Assembly: GCA_039933785.1 (NCBI GenBank)
Contig: JBDTNL010000034.1
Coordinates: forward strand, 1 to 40,103
Length of the DNA: 40,103 nt
Reading direction: 5' to 3'
Origin: JBDTNL01 sp039933785
GTDB taxonomy: Bacteria > Acidobacteriota > Thermoanaerobaculia > Multivoradales > JAGPDF01
Shown here: positions 15,982 to 23,415 of the stretch, piece by piece
Layout of the letters: each line of letters starts with the position of its first letter
Numbering within the stretch: the first letter of the stretch is position 1
The notes under the pieces: model-generated
What the model was told of the DNA's origin: nothing
The model's input: the letters and a program-made list of their open reading frames with translations, nothing else
Databases searched by the model: none
Translations under genes and position numbers: made by a program

Positions 15982-17121
15982 TCAGGCGCCGAACCACTGC
16001 TTGATGCGGGCGAAAACCGCGGCATCGCCCAGCAGGTCGAGGTGCCCGACGCCGCGCGCCACCCATTGCCTGGTGCGCGGAATCCCGAGGTCGCGGGCCG
16101 GGTCGGCATGACGGCCCAGGGCACTGTCGACCGGGACGAGCCCGTCGCCCCAAAGGCGTTCTTCGATCGCGGTCGGTGACTCGGCCACGGTCCCAGCGAT
16201 CGCGTAGCAGCGAACAGCTCTGGGTAACGGCACGGGGCGCGGCAAGCGCTGTCTGGTTTCCGGGCCTTCGTCGATCACGCTGCCGTGGCGCAGGTCGGTG
16301 AGGCCCGCGCTCCGCATCGAACCCAATCCAGCCAATGGCCCCGCGTAGGGCATCGCGGCCAAGAGAACCTCCAGCTGACGGCCGGCGCGCTCGAGCGGCG
16401 CACCGTGGTGCGGCGTGCCCAGAAACACCATTCTCTGGAGCTGTCGCCGCCAGCGATGGCCCAGAGCCTCGCCGTGCGCGCAGGCACTGCGCATCACCAG
16501 GCCGCCCATGCTGTGGGCCAGGACCGCCAGCTCCTCGACCGGTCGCGGCCATTGTTCGACCGCGGCTTCGAGGCGCTCGGCGAGCTCCCGTCCGTTGACC
16601 GCGACTCGCACGCCGCTGTTGTAGTGCAGATACAGCGCGTCGTAGCCGAGATCGCGAGCAAGCACCGCGCCGTGGTCGTGGCCATTGCGGTTCCATTGCA
16701 GATCGCTCCGGCACAGGCCGTGGACCATGAGCAGCAAGCGCCCGGTCGGCTGGCGATCGAGTTTTTGCACTCGACCGCGCGGATGAATGGCCATCGAGAC
16801 CGCCAGGGGATTGCCGCTCGCTACCAGATGGTCTCCAACCAATCCATTAAGGGCAGCGACCATCGCCTCACGCTCGGCCGACACCGCTCGATCGCCGAGC
16901 GCTCCGGTGAGTCGCTCGAGGACCTCGTCGAGGCCGCTCCCGACCAGCCGCGTGACGCCGCGAATGCTCCGGTATACCGAGCCGGCGATCCACCGGGCCG
17001 GCGCGGGCGCCCCAAACCGTTCGTGCATGGACTCGACCAAGTCGGTGATCCCGGTGGTCGCATCGACCGCCAGACGGGCGTAGCCGCGCAGGTCGACGGC
17101 AAGATTGGAGGTCTGCGTCAT
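15982..17121 (-). CDS. Alpha/beta-hydrolase, lipase-like
   Basis: The 379-residue protein has the oxyanion strand LLLMVHGLCRSD (about 129-140), the nucleophile elbow VLAHSMGGLVMRSA (about 195-208), LGTPHHGAP, an acidic residue in WGDGLVPVDSALG, and the catalytic His in GVGHLDLLGD near the C-terminus. This triad and the TPHxGAP segment are typical of esterases and lipases of the PGAP1-like/LipA type. No signal peptide is seen, so it is probably cytoplasmic or membrane-associated through its N-terminal region. It starts 7 bp after the DUF2127 gene and so forms an operon with it. Confidence 0.85.
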   Translation of the reverse strand: MTQTSNLAVDLRGYARLAVDATTGITDLVESMHERFGAPAPARWIAGSVYRSIRGVTRLVGSGLDEVLERLTGALGDRAVSAEREAMVAALNGLVGDHLVASGNPLAVSMAIHPRGRVQKLDRQPTGRLLLMVHGLCRSDLQWNRNGHDHGAVLARDLGYDALYLHYNSGVRVAVNGRELAERLEAAVEQWPRPVEELAVLAHSMGGLVMRSACAHGEALGHRWRRQLQRMVFLGTPHHGAPLERAGRQLEVLLAAMPYAGPLAGLGSMRSAGLTDLRHGSVIDEGPETRQRLPRPVPLPRAVRCYAIAGTVAESPTAIEERLWGDGLVPVDSALGRHADPARDLGIPRTRQWVARGVGHLDLLGDAAVFARIKQWFGA

Positions 17122-17128
17122 CGGTGGA

Positions 17129-17611
17129 TCACCCGAGGTGGTGAGCCGAGCGCCGCAGCGTCAAGATCAAATAGCCGGCCACCAAAAGATTCAGAGCCAG
17201 GGCCGAAAGACTCGGCAGGGTTGGATGCCGCACGAGATGAAGGACCTCGAAGGGCACCAGCAGGAGCGAGCTCACCACCGTCACGTACTCGGCCCAACGC
17301 TTACCGAGCCACAGCCCCACACCTTCGATGACGAAGAGCGCGGCGAAAAAGAATGCGCCCGCTCCGAGCGTCCCGATGCGCCGCGGTGTCGCCCCGTTGA
17401 GCCAAAGGAGGAGACGTTGCGCTTGCACGGGATCGATGTAGGACGCTTTGCCCACCACCCACTCCTGGGCGCGTTCCGTTACGCCGGGCCGCAGCAGGTG
17501 AATCGCCCCCAGGCCGACGACTAGAGAAAGCAGCGCCTTGCAGAACTTGTAGAACGCAATGGGGCGCAGGAGGCGGGCGCGCTTCTCGGGCTCCACTGGG
17601 GTATCCGGCAC
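17129..17611 (-). CDS. DUF2127-type membrane protein
   Basis: The 160-residue protein has four hydrophobic segments: FCKALLSLVVGLGAIHLL (about 23-40), a central GAGAFFFAALFVIEGVGLWL, VTVVSSLLLVPFEVLHLV and a final ALNLLVAGYLILTL. The arrangement, with the motif LGKRWAEYVTVVSSLLLVPFE, matches DUF2127, a family of unknown function. It is the first gene of a pair with the downstream lipase-like hydrolase. The promoter region (17612-17698) is shared with the divergent HTH_42 gene. Confidence 0.8.
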   Translation of the reverse strand: MPDTPVEPEKRARLLRPIAFYKFCKALLSLVVGLGAIHLLRPGVTERAQEWVVGKASYIDPVQAQRLLLWLNGATPRRIGTLGAGAFFFAALFVIEGVGLWLGKRWAEYVTVVSSLLLVPFEVLHLVRHPTLPSLSALALNLLVAGYLILTLRRSAHHLG

Positions 17612-17698
17612 CTGCGAACTCTACCTCTCGCCGCCTCTCGGCGATCTCTTGATTTGCCGCGCCCCCCCGCCGGCGCGGGATAGGCTCGGGCCACCAGC

Positions 17699-18814
17699 AT
17701 GCTCAAGCGCATCAGTGAGAGGATCGACCCGCGGGCGCTCAACCGCGCAACCCTCGCCCGCCAGATGCTGCTCGAGCGTTCGTCACGCACCGTGGTCGAG
17801 GTCATCGAACATCTCGTAGGTCTCCAGTCTCAGGCGCCGACTCCGCCGTACTTCGGACTCTGGACGCGAGTCGAGGGCTTCTCGGCTGCCGAGCTCTCGG
17901 ATCTGCTGGCTCGGCGCCGCGTGGTCCGCGTCGCGCTCATGCGCTCGACCATCCATCTGGTCACAGCGCGTGACTGCATGCGCTTGCGGCCGCTGATTCA
18001 GCCGGTATTGGATCGGGCATTCAAGGGCGGCTTCAGCCGTCTCCTCGGCGGCGCCCCGCCGCTCGAAGTGGTGGCTGCTGGCCGCTCGCTGCTCGAGACC
18101 GAAGCGTTGACCTTCGCGGAGCTCGGCGTGAAGCTCCGTGAACGCTGGCCTCAAAGCAGCGTCGAGGCTCTCTCTCACGCCTTGCGTGCCCACGCCACTC
18201 TGGTTCAGGTGCCGCCGCGCGGCCTCTGGGGTCAAAGCGGACGCGCCGCGCACACCACCGCGGAGCACTGGCTCGGACTCGAGCTCGAGCCGGGTCACGG
18301 GCTCGAGACCCTGGTCCGCCGCTACCTCGCGGCCTTCGGCCCGGCCAGCGTGCGCGATATCCAGATGTGGTCGGGGCTGACGCGGCTCGCACCCGTTCTC
18401 GCCGGCATGCGCTCGCGGCTGCGGGTCTTTCACACCGAGAGCGGCGTCGAGCTCTTCGACGTCGCCAAGGCACCCCGCCCGGACGCCGAGACTCCCGCGC
18501 CGATCCGCTTCCTTCCCGAATGGGACAACTTGTTGATCTCCTACGCCGATCGCACCCGAGTCATCGAAGAACGCCACCGCGCTCACATCTTCACGGTGAA
18601 TGGCATCATCGCGGCCACCGTGCTCGTTGATGGATTCGTGCGCGCCACCTGGGCGATCCGGAGCGAACGCGACGTGGCGATTCTGCGGGTCACGCCTTTC
18701 GAAAAGCTCAGCAAGCGCGATCGCGATGCGGTCGCCGATGAGGGCGCTCGGCTGATGGCCTTCGCCGCCCCGGATGCGGTGAAACGCCGAGTGGAGTTCG
18801 TTCCGATCGACTGA
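17699..18814 (+). CDS. Winged-helix DNA-binding domain protein (HTH_42 / YcaQ-AlkX-like)
   Basis: The 371-residue protein shows the family landmarks: LVGLQSQAPTPPYFGLWTRV near the N-terminus, VALMRSTIHLVTARDC (about 79-94), GLWGQSGRAAH in the middle, and FLPEWDNLLISYADRTRVI, all present in HTH_42 proteins. The family includes YcaQ/AlkX DNA glycosylases that unhook interstrand crosslinks. The actinobacterial/acidobacterial branch is mostly uncharacterised, so enzymatic activity is only possible, not shown. The ATG lacks a ribosome-binding site and is 12 nt after TAGGCT, so the leader would be very short. Confidence 0.85.
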   Translation: MLKRISERIDPRALNRATLARQMLLERSSRTVVEVIEHLVGLQSQAPTPPYFGLWTRVEGFSAAELSDLLARRRVVRVALMRSTIHLVTARDCMRLRPLIQPVLDRAFKGGFSRLLGGAPPLEVVAAGRSLLETEALTFAELGVKLRERWPQSSVEALSHALRAHATLVQVPPRGLWGQSGRAAHTTAEHWLGLELEPGHGLETLVRRYLAAFGPASVRDIQMWSGLTRLAPVLAGMRSRLRVFHTESGVELFDVAKAPRPDAETPAPIRFLPEWDNLLISYADRTRVIEERHRAHIFTVNGIIAATVLVDGFVRATWAIRSERDVAILRVTPFEKLSKRDRDAVADEGARLMAFAAPDAVKRRVEFVPID

Positions 18815-18824
18815 AGCCCGGCGC

Positions 18825-19252
18825 CTACCCGCTGCGTCGCAGGCGATCCGCCAGCCAACGACCGCCGACCATGGCGGCGACAAAGATCAAGATCGCCGGC
18901 GAGCCGGTCGCCAGGGAGACAGCGCCGGACCCGGGCAAAGGCCGGCGAGGCCCCAGCCGATTCCGAACACCGCGGCGCCGAACAGAAGCGGGCAATCGAT
19001 GGCGCGCACTTCGGGCAGCACGAACCGCGGGGCGAGCCGCGGCGATTGCCGGCGCAGAATCCAAGGAGAAACACCCAGCCCCACGAGCACGGCGGCGGCC
19101 ATGACCAGGGCCAGGCTCGCGTCCCAGGCGCCGAAGAAATCCAGAAAATCGATGATCTTCGACGGCCGGGTCATCCCGGCGATCCCGAGACCGAGGGCGA
19201 AGACCATCCCGGTGGCGACGGCCAGGAGCCTCGCGGTGAGCGCGCTGTTCAT
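18825..19252 (-). pseudogene. YeeE/YedE-family transporter half, frameshifted
   Basis: The frame from the ATG at 19252 encodes a YeeE/YedE-like protein (GLGIAGMTRPSKIIDFLDFFG, later GWGLAGLCPGPAL). The family continuation SLATGSPAILIFVAAMVGG lies in another frame and ends at a TAG at 18825. A single missing G near 18920 explains it: CTGTCTCCC where CTG-GTC-TCC is expected. Uncorrected, translation runs off into WRPARRRS and stops at 18887. With the base restored the protein would be about 142 residues, normal for the family. Either the gene is recently broken or the assembly has an error. Its ATG overlaps the stop of the upstream YeeE gene by 4 bp. Confidence 0.75.
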
Positions 19253-19701
19253 GGAATCAGTCCAAGCAGATGCTTCGCCACCGCTACGGTGGCGACGCCT
19301 GCGGCCATGAAGACCAGGGTGGCAACCAGGGCCCGCGGCGAGCGCAGGCTCAAGCCGCAAACACCGTGGCCGCTGGTGCAGCCACCGCTCAGCCGGCTGC
19401 CGAAACCCACCAGCAGACCGGCGATCGCGAAGCGGCCGAGTGTCGCGCCGTCGCTGCTCTGGGATTCGAAGGCCAGCGGCCAAAGGCGAGCGATCACCAC
19501 ACCGCCGAGAACGAGCCCGGCCAGGAATGCCGCATAGAAAACCCGTCGAGCCTCGTCAAGGCCATCGGGCAAGGCGTCGACTAGACCGAACAGAATGCCG
19601 CTGATTCCGGCCAGCCGGCCATGGAGAAACAGCGTCGCCGCGGCGGCGAGCGCGATCAATAGACCACCAAAAATGGCCGAGACTGGAGTGAAATTGTGCA
19701 T
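19249..19701 (-). CDS. YeeE/YedE-family membrane protein (sulfur-compound transport-like)
   Basis: The 150-residue protein has four hydrophobic segments and the family signature GFGSRLSGGCTSGHGVCGLS (about 99-118), whose Cys residues are used in YeeE to pass thiosulfate across the inner membrane. The N-terminal RLAGISGILFGL is also characteristic. In short, two-gene versions of the family the two halves work together; here the partner downstream is frameshifted. The protein lies in the inner membrane. The ATG at 19701 has no strong ribosome-binding site. Confidence 0.88.
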   Translation of the reverse strand: MHNFTPVSAIFGGLLIALAAAATLFLHGRLAGISGILFGLVDALPDGLDEARRVFYAAFLAGLVLGGVVIARLWPLAFESQSSDGATLGRFAIAGLLVGFGSRLSGGCTSGHGVCGLSLRSPRALVATLVFMAAGVATVAVAKHLLGLIP

Positions 19702-19772
19702 GCATCGCCCGCCAGGGGCATCATTCTTTCATCTAGACTCCGAGCTCTCTACTCTTCCGTTCAGGAGGTTCG

Positions 19773-21479
19773 ATGCCCCATCGCCGCGCCGTCTCGGGTA
19801 CCGTCAGGATTTCGCTGCTGGCCCTCACGATGCTCGCCTCAGCCGAGTCCCGGGTCGCGGCCGCGCCACGCTGCGACCTGCTGTTTCACCAGGCCAGGGT
19901 CGTCGACGGCACGGGCGCGCCCTGGTTCCGCGCCGACGTCTGTGTTGCGGGCGACCGCATCGCAGCCATCGGGCAACTCGGCGACGTGTCCGCCGCGAGG
20001 CGCATCGAAGCCTCGGGGCTGGTGCTGGCGCCGGGGTTCATCGACATGCTGGGCCAATCCGAGTACTACGCGCTGGTCGATCCGCGGGCGGCGAGCAAAA
20101 TTACGCAAGGCATCACCACCGAGATCACCGGTGAGGGCCAATCGATCGCGCCGCTCAACGTGCGCATGGTCGCGGCGGGTGACGAGGGCTGGAAGCACTA
20201 TGGCGTGAAACCCACCTGGACGACCATCGCCGGGTACTTCGACGCCTTCGAGCGCGCCAAGCCGACGATCAATCTCGGGACCTTCGTCGGCGCCGGTGGC
20301 GTGCGCGATCTGGTGATCGGCCAGGACGACCGGCCGGCCACATCCGCCGAGCTCGAGGCCATGGAGTTGGCCGTGGCGCAGGCAATGGAAGACGGCGCCT
20401 TCGGCCTCTCGACCTCGCTGCAGTACGTGCCCGATCGATTCGCGTCGACCGACGAGATCATCGCCTTGGCCAAGGTGGCGGCGCGCTACGGCGGCAGCTA
20501 CATCACGCACCAACGCTCCGAGAGCTACAAGATCGATGAGAGTCTCGATGAGGTGTTCCGCGTCGCGCGCGAGGCCAAGCTGCCGGCTCAGATCTACCAT
20601 CTGAAGACCTCCTGCCAGGGCAACTGGGGCCGCATGCCGCACGTGCTCGAGCGGCTGGCCAAGGCGCGTGCGGAAGGCCTCGACGTCTCGGCCGATCAAT
20701 ACCCGTGGACCGCCGGACAGAACGGGCTCGACGCCAATCTGCCGCTCTGGGTGCGCGAGGGCGGCCGCGACAAGATGGTCGAACGGCTCAAGGACCCCGC
20801 GGTTCGCGCGCGCATCAAGGCGGACCTCGCGAAGGACGATCCGAGCTGGGAGAATCAGTATCGCTGCGCCGGTGGGCCCTCCGGCATCCTGATCGCGAGT
20901 GTCGTCAACGCCGAGCTCAAAAAGTACGAAGGCAAGACCATCGAGCAGATCGCCACCGCCGAAGGCAAGGATCCGGTCGACACGCTCATGGACATCGTCG
21001 CGGCCGATCACGGCAACACGTCGAACATCATCTTCATCATGAGCGAGACCGACGTGAAGACCGCGCTCGCGAGCCCCATCGTCTCGCTCTGCACCGATTC
21101 CTCCGCCGTCGCCGAGGATGGGATCCTCGGGCAGGAGCGCTCGCATCCGCGCGCCTGGGGCTCGGCGCCGCGCATCCTCGGCAAATACGTCCGCGACGAG
21201 CACGTACTCTCGCTCGAAGAGGCGATCCGCAAGATGACCTCCCTGCCCGCTTCGCGCATGGGGCTTGCCGACCGGGGCATCCTGCGTCCGGGAATGCTGG
21301 CCGATCTCGTTGCTTTCGACCCGACCACCGTTCGTGAGCGCTCGACGTACGAGGATCCGCTCCACTACAGCGAGGGCATTCCCTACGTCGCGATCAACGG
21401 GCAGTTGGTGGTCGACGGAGGCCAGATCACGGCGGCGCGGCCGGGACGTGCGTTACGGGGCCCGGGCTGGAAGAAGTAA
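19773..21479 (+). CDS. Secreted N-acyl-D-amino-acid deacylase-like amidohydrolase
   Basis: The 568-residue protein begins with a signal peptide (about 1-31) and has the D-aminoacylase fold: VVDGTGAPWFRADV, LVLAPGFIDMLGQSE (about 87-101), GITTEITGEGQS, SYITHQRSES (His ligand), QIYHLKTSC (second His ligand) and LCTDSSA (catalytic Asp). The usual HxH after PGFID is replaced by MLGQSE, and the metal-binding Cys position reads EGQ. It is therefore in a subfamily with an altered metal site, and the substrate (N-acyl-D-amino acids or a dipeptide-like compound) is uncertain. An AGGAGG site precedes the ATG by about 6 nt. Confidence 0.85.
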   Translation: MPHRRAVSGTVRISLLALTMLASAESRVAAAPRCDLLFHQARVVDGTGAPWFRADVCVAGDRIAAIGQLGDVSAARRIEASGLVLAPGFIDMLGQSEYYALVDPRAASKITQGITTEITGEGQSIAPLNVRMVAAGDEGWKHYGVKPTWTTIAGYFDAFERAKPTINLGTFVGAGGVRDLVIGQDDRPATSAELEAMELAVAQAMEDGAFGLSTSLQYVPDRFASTDEIIALAKVAARYGGSYITHQRSESYKIDESLDEVFRVAREAKLPAQIYHLKTSCQGNWGRMPHVLERLAKARAEGLDVSADQYPWTAGQNGLDANLPLWVREGGRDKMVERLKDPAVRARIKADLAKDDPSWENQYRCAGGPSGILIASVVNAELKKYEGKTIEQIATAEGKDPVDTLMDIVAADHGNTSNIIFIMSETDVKTALASPIVSLCTDSSAVAEDGILGQERSHPRAWGSAPRILGKYVRDEHVLSLEEAIRKMTSLPASRMGLADRGILRPGMLADLVAFDPTTVRERSTYEDPLHYSEGIPYVAINGQLVVDGGQITAARPGRALRGPGWKK

Positions 21480-21539
21480 GGCCGGATAGCGTACGGTCAA
21501 CCGGCTCCGCCAGGCAGGGTTCTTGACTCGGGACAGATA

Positions 21540-21572
21540 GGCGAGGCGCCCGCCGCGCGGCAGGGCCTCGCC
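21540..21572. terminator. GC-rich hairpin between convergent genes
   Basis: GGCGAGGC (21540-21547) pairs exactly with GCCTCGCC (21565-21572) around a GC-rich loop, in the 103-bp gap between two convergent genes. There is no T-run on either side, so it may act as a weak bidirectional terminator or a 3'-end stabiliser. Confidence 0.4.
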
Positions 21573-21582
21573 GTCCTTCGAC

Positions 21583-22935
21583 CTACTTATAACCTTTGAT
21601 CACGATATTGGAGAAGCGCCAGCCGTACGGCGGCGAGTACGCCTGGTCGCCGATCCCCGGCAGGCCGAAACCGACGATCAGCGTGTTGCCATTCCTCTTG
21701 CGAAGATCGGGGCTGAAGATTCCCGACTGCATGTCGGTGAGCAACGCGCCGCCCGCCTTGGTGACCCGTTGGTGGAACGACTGCTGGTCGGCGTTGACCT
21801 CCATGCGGAAGTGATAGTTCTGGCCGCCCACGAACGGCGCCTTGCCCTTCTTGGTCAGCACCTCGATGTAGGGCGTCCCCAGATCGACCATGAGCTTGCT
21901 GCGGTCGAAGCGCTCGTTGATGCCGAAGAACAGCGTCTTGCTGAAGCGCTGGCCCGGCTCGTTGCGCCACATGCCGAGGAGGCCGCGGAAGAAGGCGTCG
22001 TTGCTCGGCCAGGCCGCCGTGGTGTCGAAGTCGATGGTGATCGAGCGGTAGCGCGTGTTGTCCTCGAGCGGCAGGGTGTAGTACTTCGCCGAGTTCGCCT
22101 TGGTGGCCTTGAAGCCGGCGACATCGGTCGCCAGCGTGACCGCCGTTCCGACGGTCGGCGGTTCGAGCGAGGGATAGAGCACGCGCACGTTGTCTTGCAC
22201 CTTGGACGGGAAGCTGCCGAGGGCGTAGAACGGCGAGTCGCAGGTCACCGTGGCGCTGAATCCCGTGCCGACCGCGGCCTTCACCATGATGTCGGCGATG
22301 CGCAGGCTGCCGATCGACGGCACGGTGAGGTCGGCCCGCGTGTCGAGAACCGTGCCCGTGGGCGACAGCAGCTTGGCGGTGCACTTCGCCGGCGCCCCGT
22401 GCAGGTTGTAGAGCGACAACTGGCTGCTGGTAGTGGCGTCTTTCAACAGGCCGAGCACCCACACCGTGTCGCCAGCCGTGAACGCATCGTCCGTGGACAC
22501 CAGCGGGACCACCCACGAGGTGATCGGGTCGCCGCCGACGAGCACGGCACTGGTGATCGCCAGCAGACCCGACTCGCCCTCCATGCGGACCAGTCCCGGG
22601 CCCGGAATGAAGTACTTCGGATCGCTCCGCGCCGGCGGCTTGTGGTAGTCGCGGGTGTAGTTGTCGCTGAGCAGCGGATGAGCGGTATTCGTCGACGGTC
22701 CGGGCAGGACCTTGAATCCCTGGGCCGGCATGCCCAGCCCAGACTTGCCCTCGCCGATGAACGTGAACGACACATCGTCCTTACCGATGTCCTGGCGGAA
22801 GAACTCGGTCTCCCACTGGTAGTTCGCCCCGAGGTTCGGCACCGGCATGAAGAACTCGGCCGCGTGGGCCGGGGCGGTTCCCAATAATGCGAGCGCGGCG
22901 AACGCGGTCGTACACCAAGCCTGATGCTTTCTCAT
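21583..22935 (-). CDS. Secreted protein of unknown function
   Basis: The ATG at 22935 is 8 nt after GAGG and gives 450 residues; a TTG two codons upstream is less likely. Residues 1-25 form a signal peptide ending APAHAA. The mature protein looks beta-rich. A central part (about 110-260) has segments of the kind seen in Ig-like or sandwich domains (SWVVPLVSTDDAF, SLYNLHGAPAKC, LDTRADLTVPSIGSLRIADI). The C-terminal part (about 290-450) reads like a lectin/glucanase-type sandwich (DFDTTAAWPSNDAFF, MEVNADQQSFHQRV). I do not recognise a named family. It is followed by the 21540 hairpin and has no operon partner. Confidence 0.7.
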   Translation of the reverse strand: MRKHQAWCTTAFAALALLGTAPAHAAEFFMPVPNLGANYQWETEFFRQDIGKDDVSFTFIGEGKSGLGMPAQGFKVLPGPSTNTAHPLLSDNYTRDYHKPPARSDPKYFIPGPGLVRMEGESGLLAITSAVLVGGDPITSWVVPLVSTDDAFTAGDTVWVLGLLKDATTSSQLSLYNLHGAPAKCTAKLLSPTGTVLDTRADLTVPSIGSLRIADIMVKAAVGTGFSATVTCDSPFYALGSFPSKVQDNVRVLYPSLEPPTVGTAVTLATDVAGFKATKANSAKYYTLPLEDNTRYRSITIDFDTTAAWPSNDAFFRGLLGMWRNEPGQRFSKTLFFGINERFDRSKLMVDLGTPYIEVLTKKGKAPFVGGQNYHFRMEVNADQQSFHQRVTKAGGALLTDMQSGIFSPDLRKRNGNTLIVGFGLPGIGDQAYSPPYGWRFSNIVIKGYK

Positions 22936-23011
22936 TCGCAAATCCTCACCACTGATCGAAAGAGGCCGATATGGCCCAACCGCATTATACGCCGGCCTCG
23001 CCGCGCTCTCC

Positions 23012-23061
23012 TTGACTCTCTAGGAGAAGCTCGCTACCATTCACCTAGCCGATCTAGGAGA
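23012..23061 (+). promoter_or_regulatory. Promoter and operator repeats of the second padR-ADOP operon
   Basis: TTGACT (23012-23017) and TACCAT (23035-23040) are 17 bp apart. A 10-bp direct repeat TCTAGGAGAA occurs at 23019 and again at 23053, 34 bp apart, with a CCTAG/CTAGG inverted repeat at 23044-23058. The second copy also supplies the ribosome-binding site of padR, so a repressor bound there would cover both promoter and translation start region. Confidence 0.6.
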
Positions 23062-23071
23062 ACGTCCGACC

Positions 23072-23413
23072 ATGACCAAACCGCTCGACCTGCTGCAAGG
23101 CACCCTCGACATGCTGATCCTGAAGGCGGTCTCCCTGGGGCCGCTGCACGGCTACGGCGTGCTGCTGCGCATTCAACAGATCTCGAAGAACCGGCTCGAA
23201 ATCCAGCAGGGCTCGCTCTACCCCGCGCTTTACCGGCTCGAGCACCAGGGCCTGATCGTCAGCGAGTGGGGTGAGTCGGAAAACAAGCGCAAGGCCAGGT
23301 TCTACCGCCTGACCGCGACCGGGAAGCGCCAGCTGCTGACCGAGGCCGAGAAGTGGAATCGCATGACCGACGTGATCGGCGGCATCTTGCGCACCGTCCC
23401 CGAGGAGGTCTGA
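23072..23413 (+). CDS. PadR-family transcriptional regulator
   Basis: The 113-residue winged-helix protein starts MTKPLDLLQGTLDMLILKAV. It has IQQGSLYPALYRLEHQGLIV and the wing ENKRKARFYRLT, the PadR pattern shared with the first copy at 14311. The two PadR proteins are alike but clearly not identical, and their operator sequences differ (CTAGG-based here, CTCTCGA-based there), so they probably act independently. A ribosome-binding site GGAG precedes the ATG. The stop codon is 2 bp before the GTG of the ADOP permease gene. Confidence 0.92.
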   Translation: MTKPLDLLQGTLDMLILKAVSLGPLHGYGVLLRIQQISKNRLEIQQGSLYPALYRLEHQGLIVSEWGESENKRKARFYRLTATGKRQLLTEAEKWNRMTDVIGGILRTVPEEV

Positions 23414-23415
23414 AC

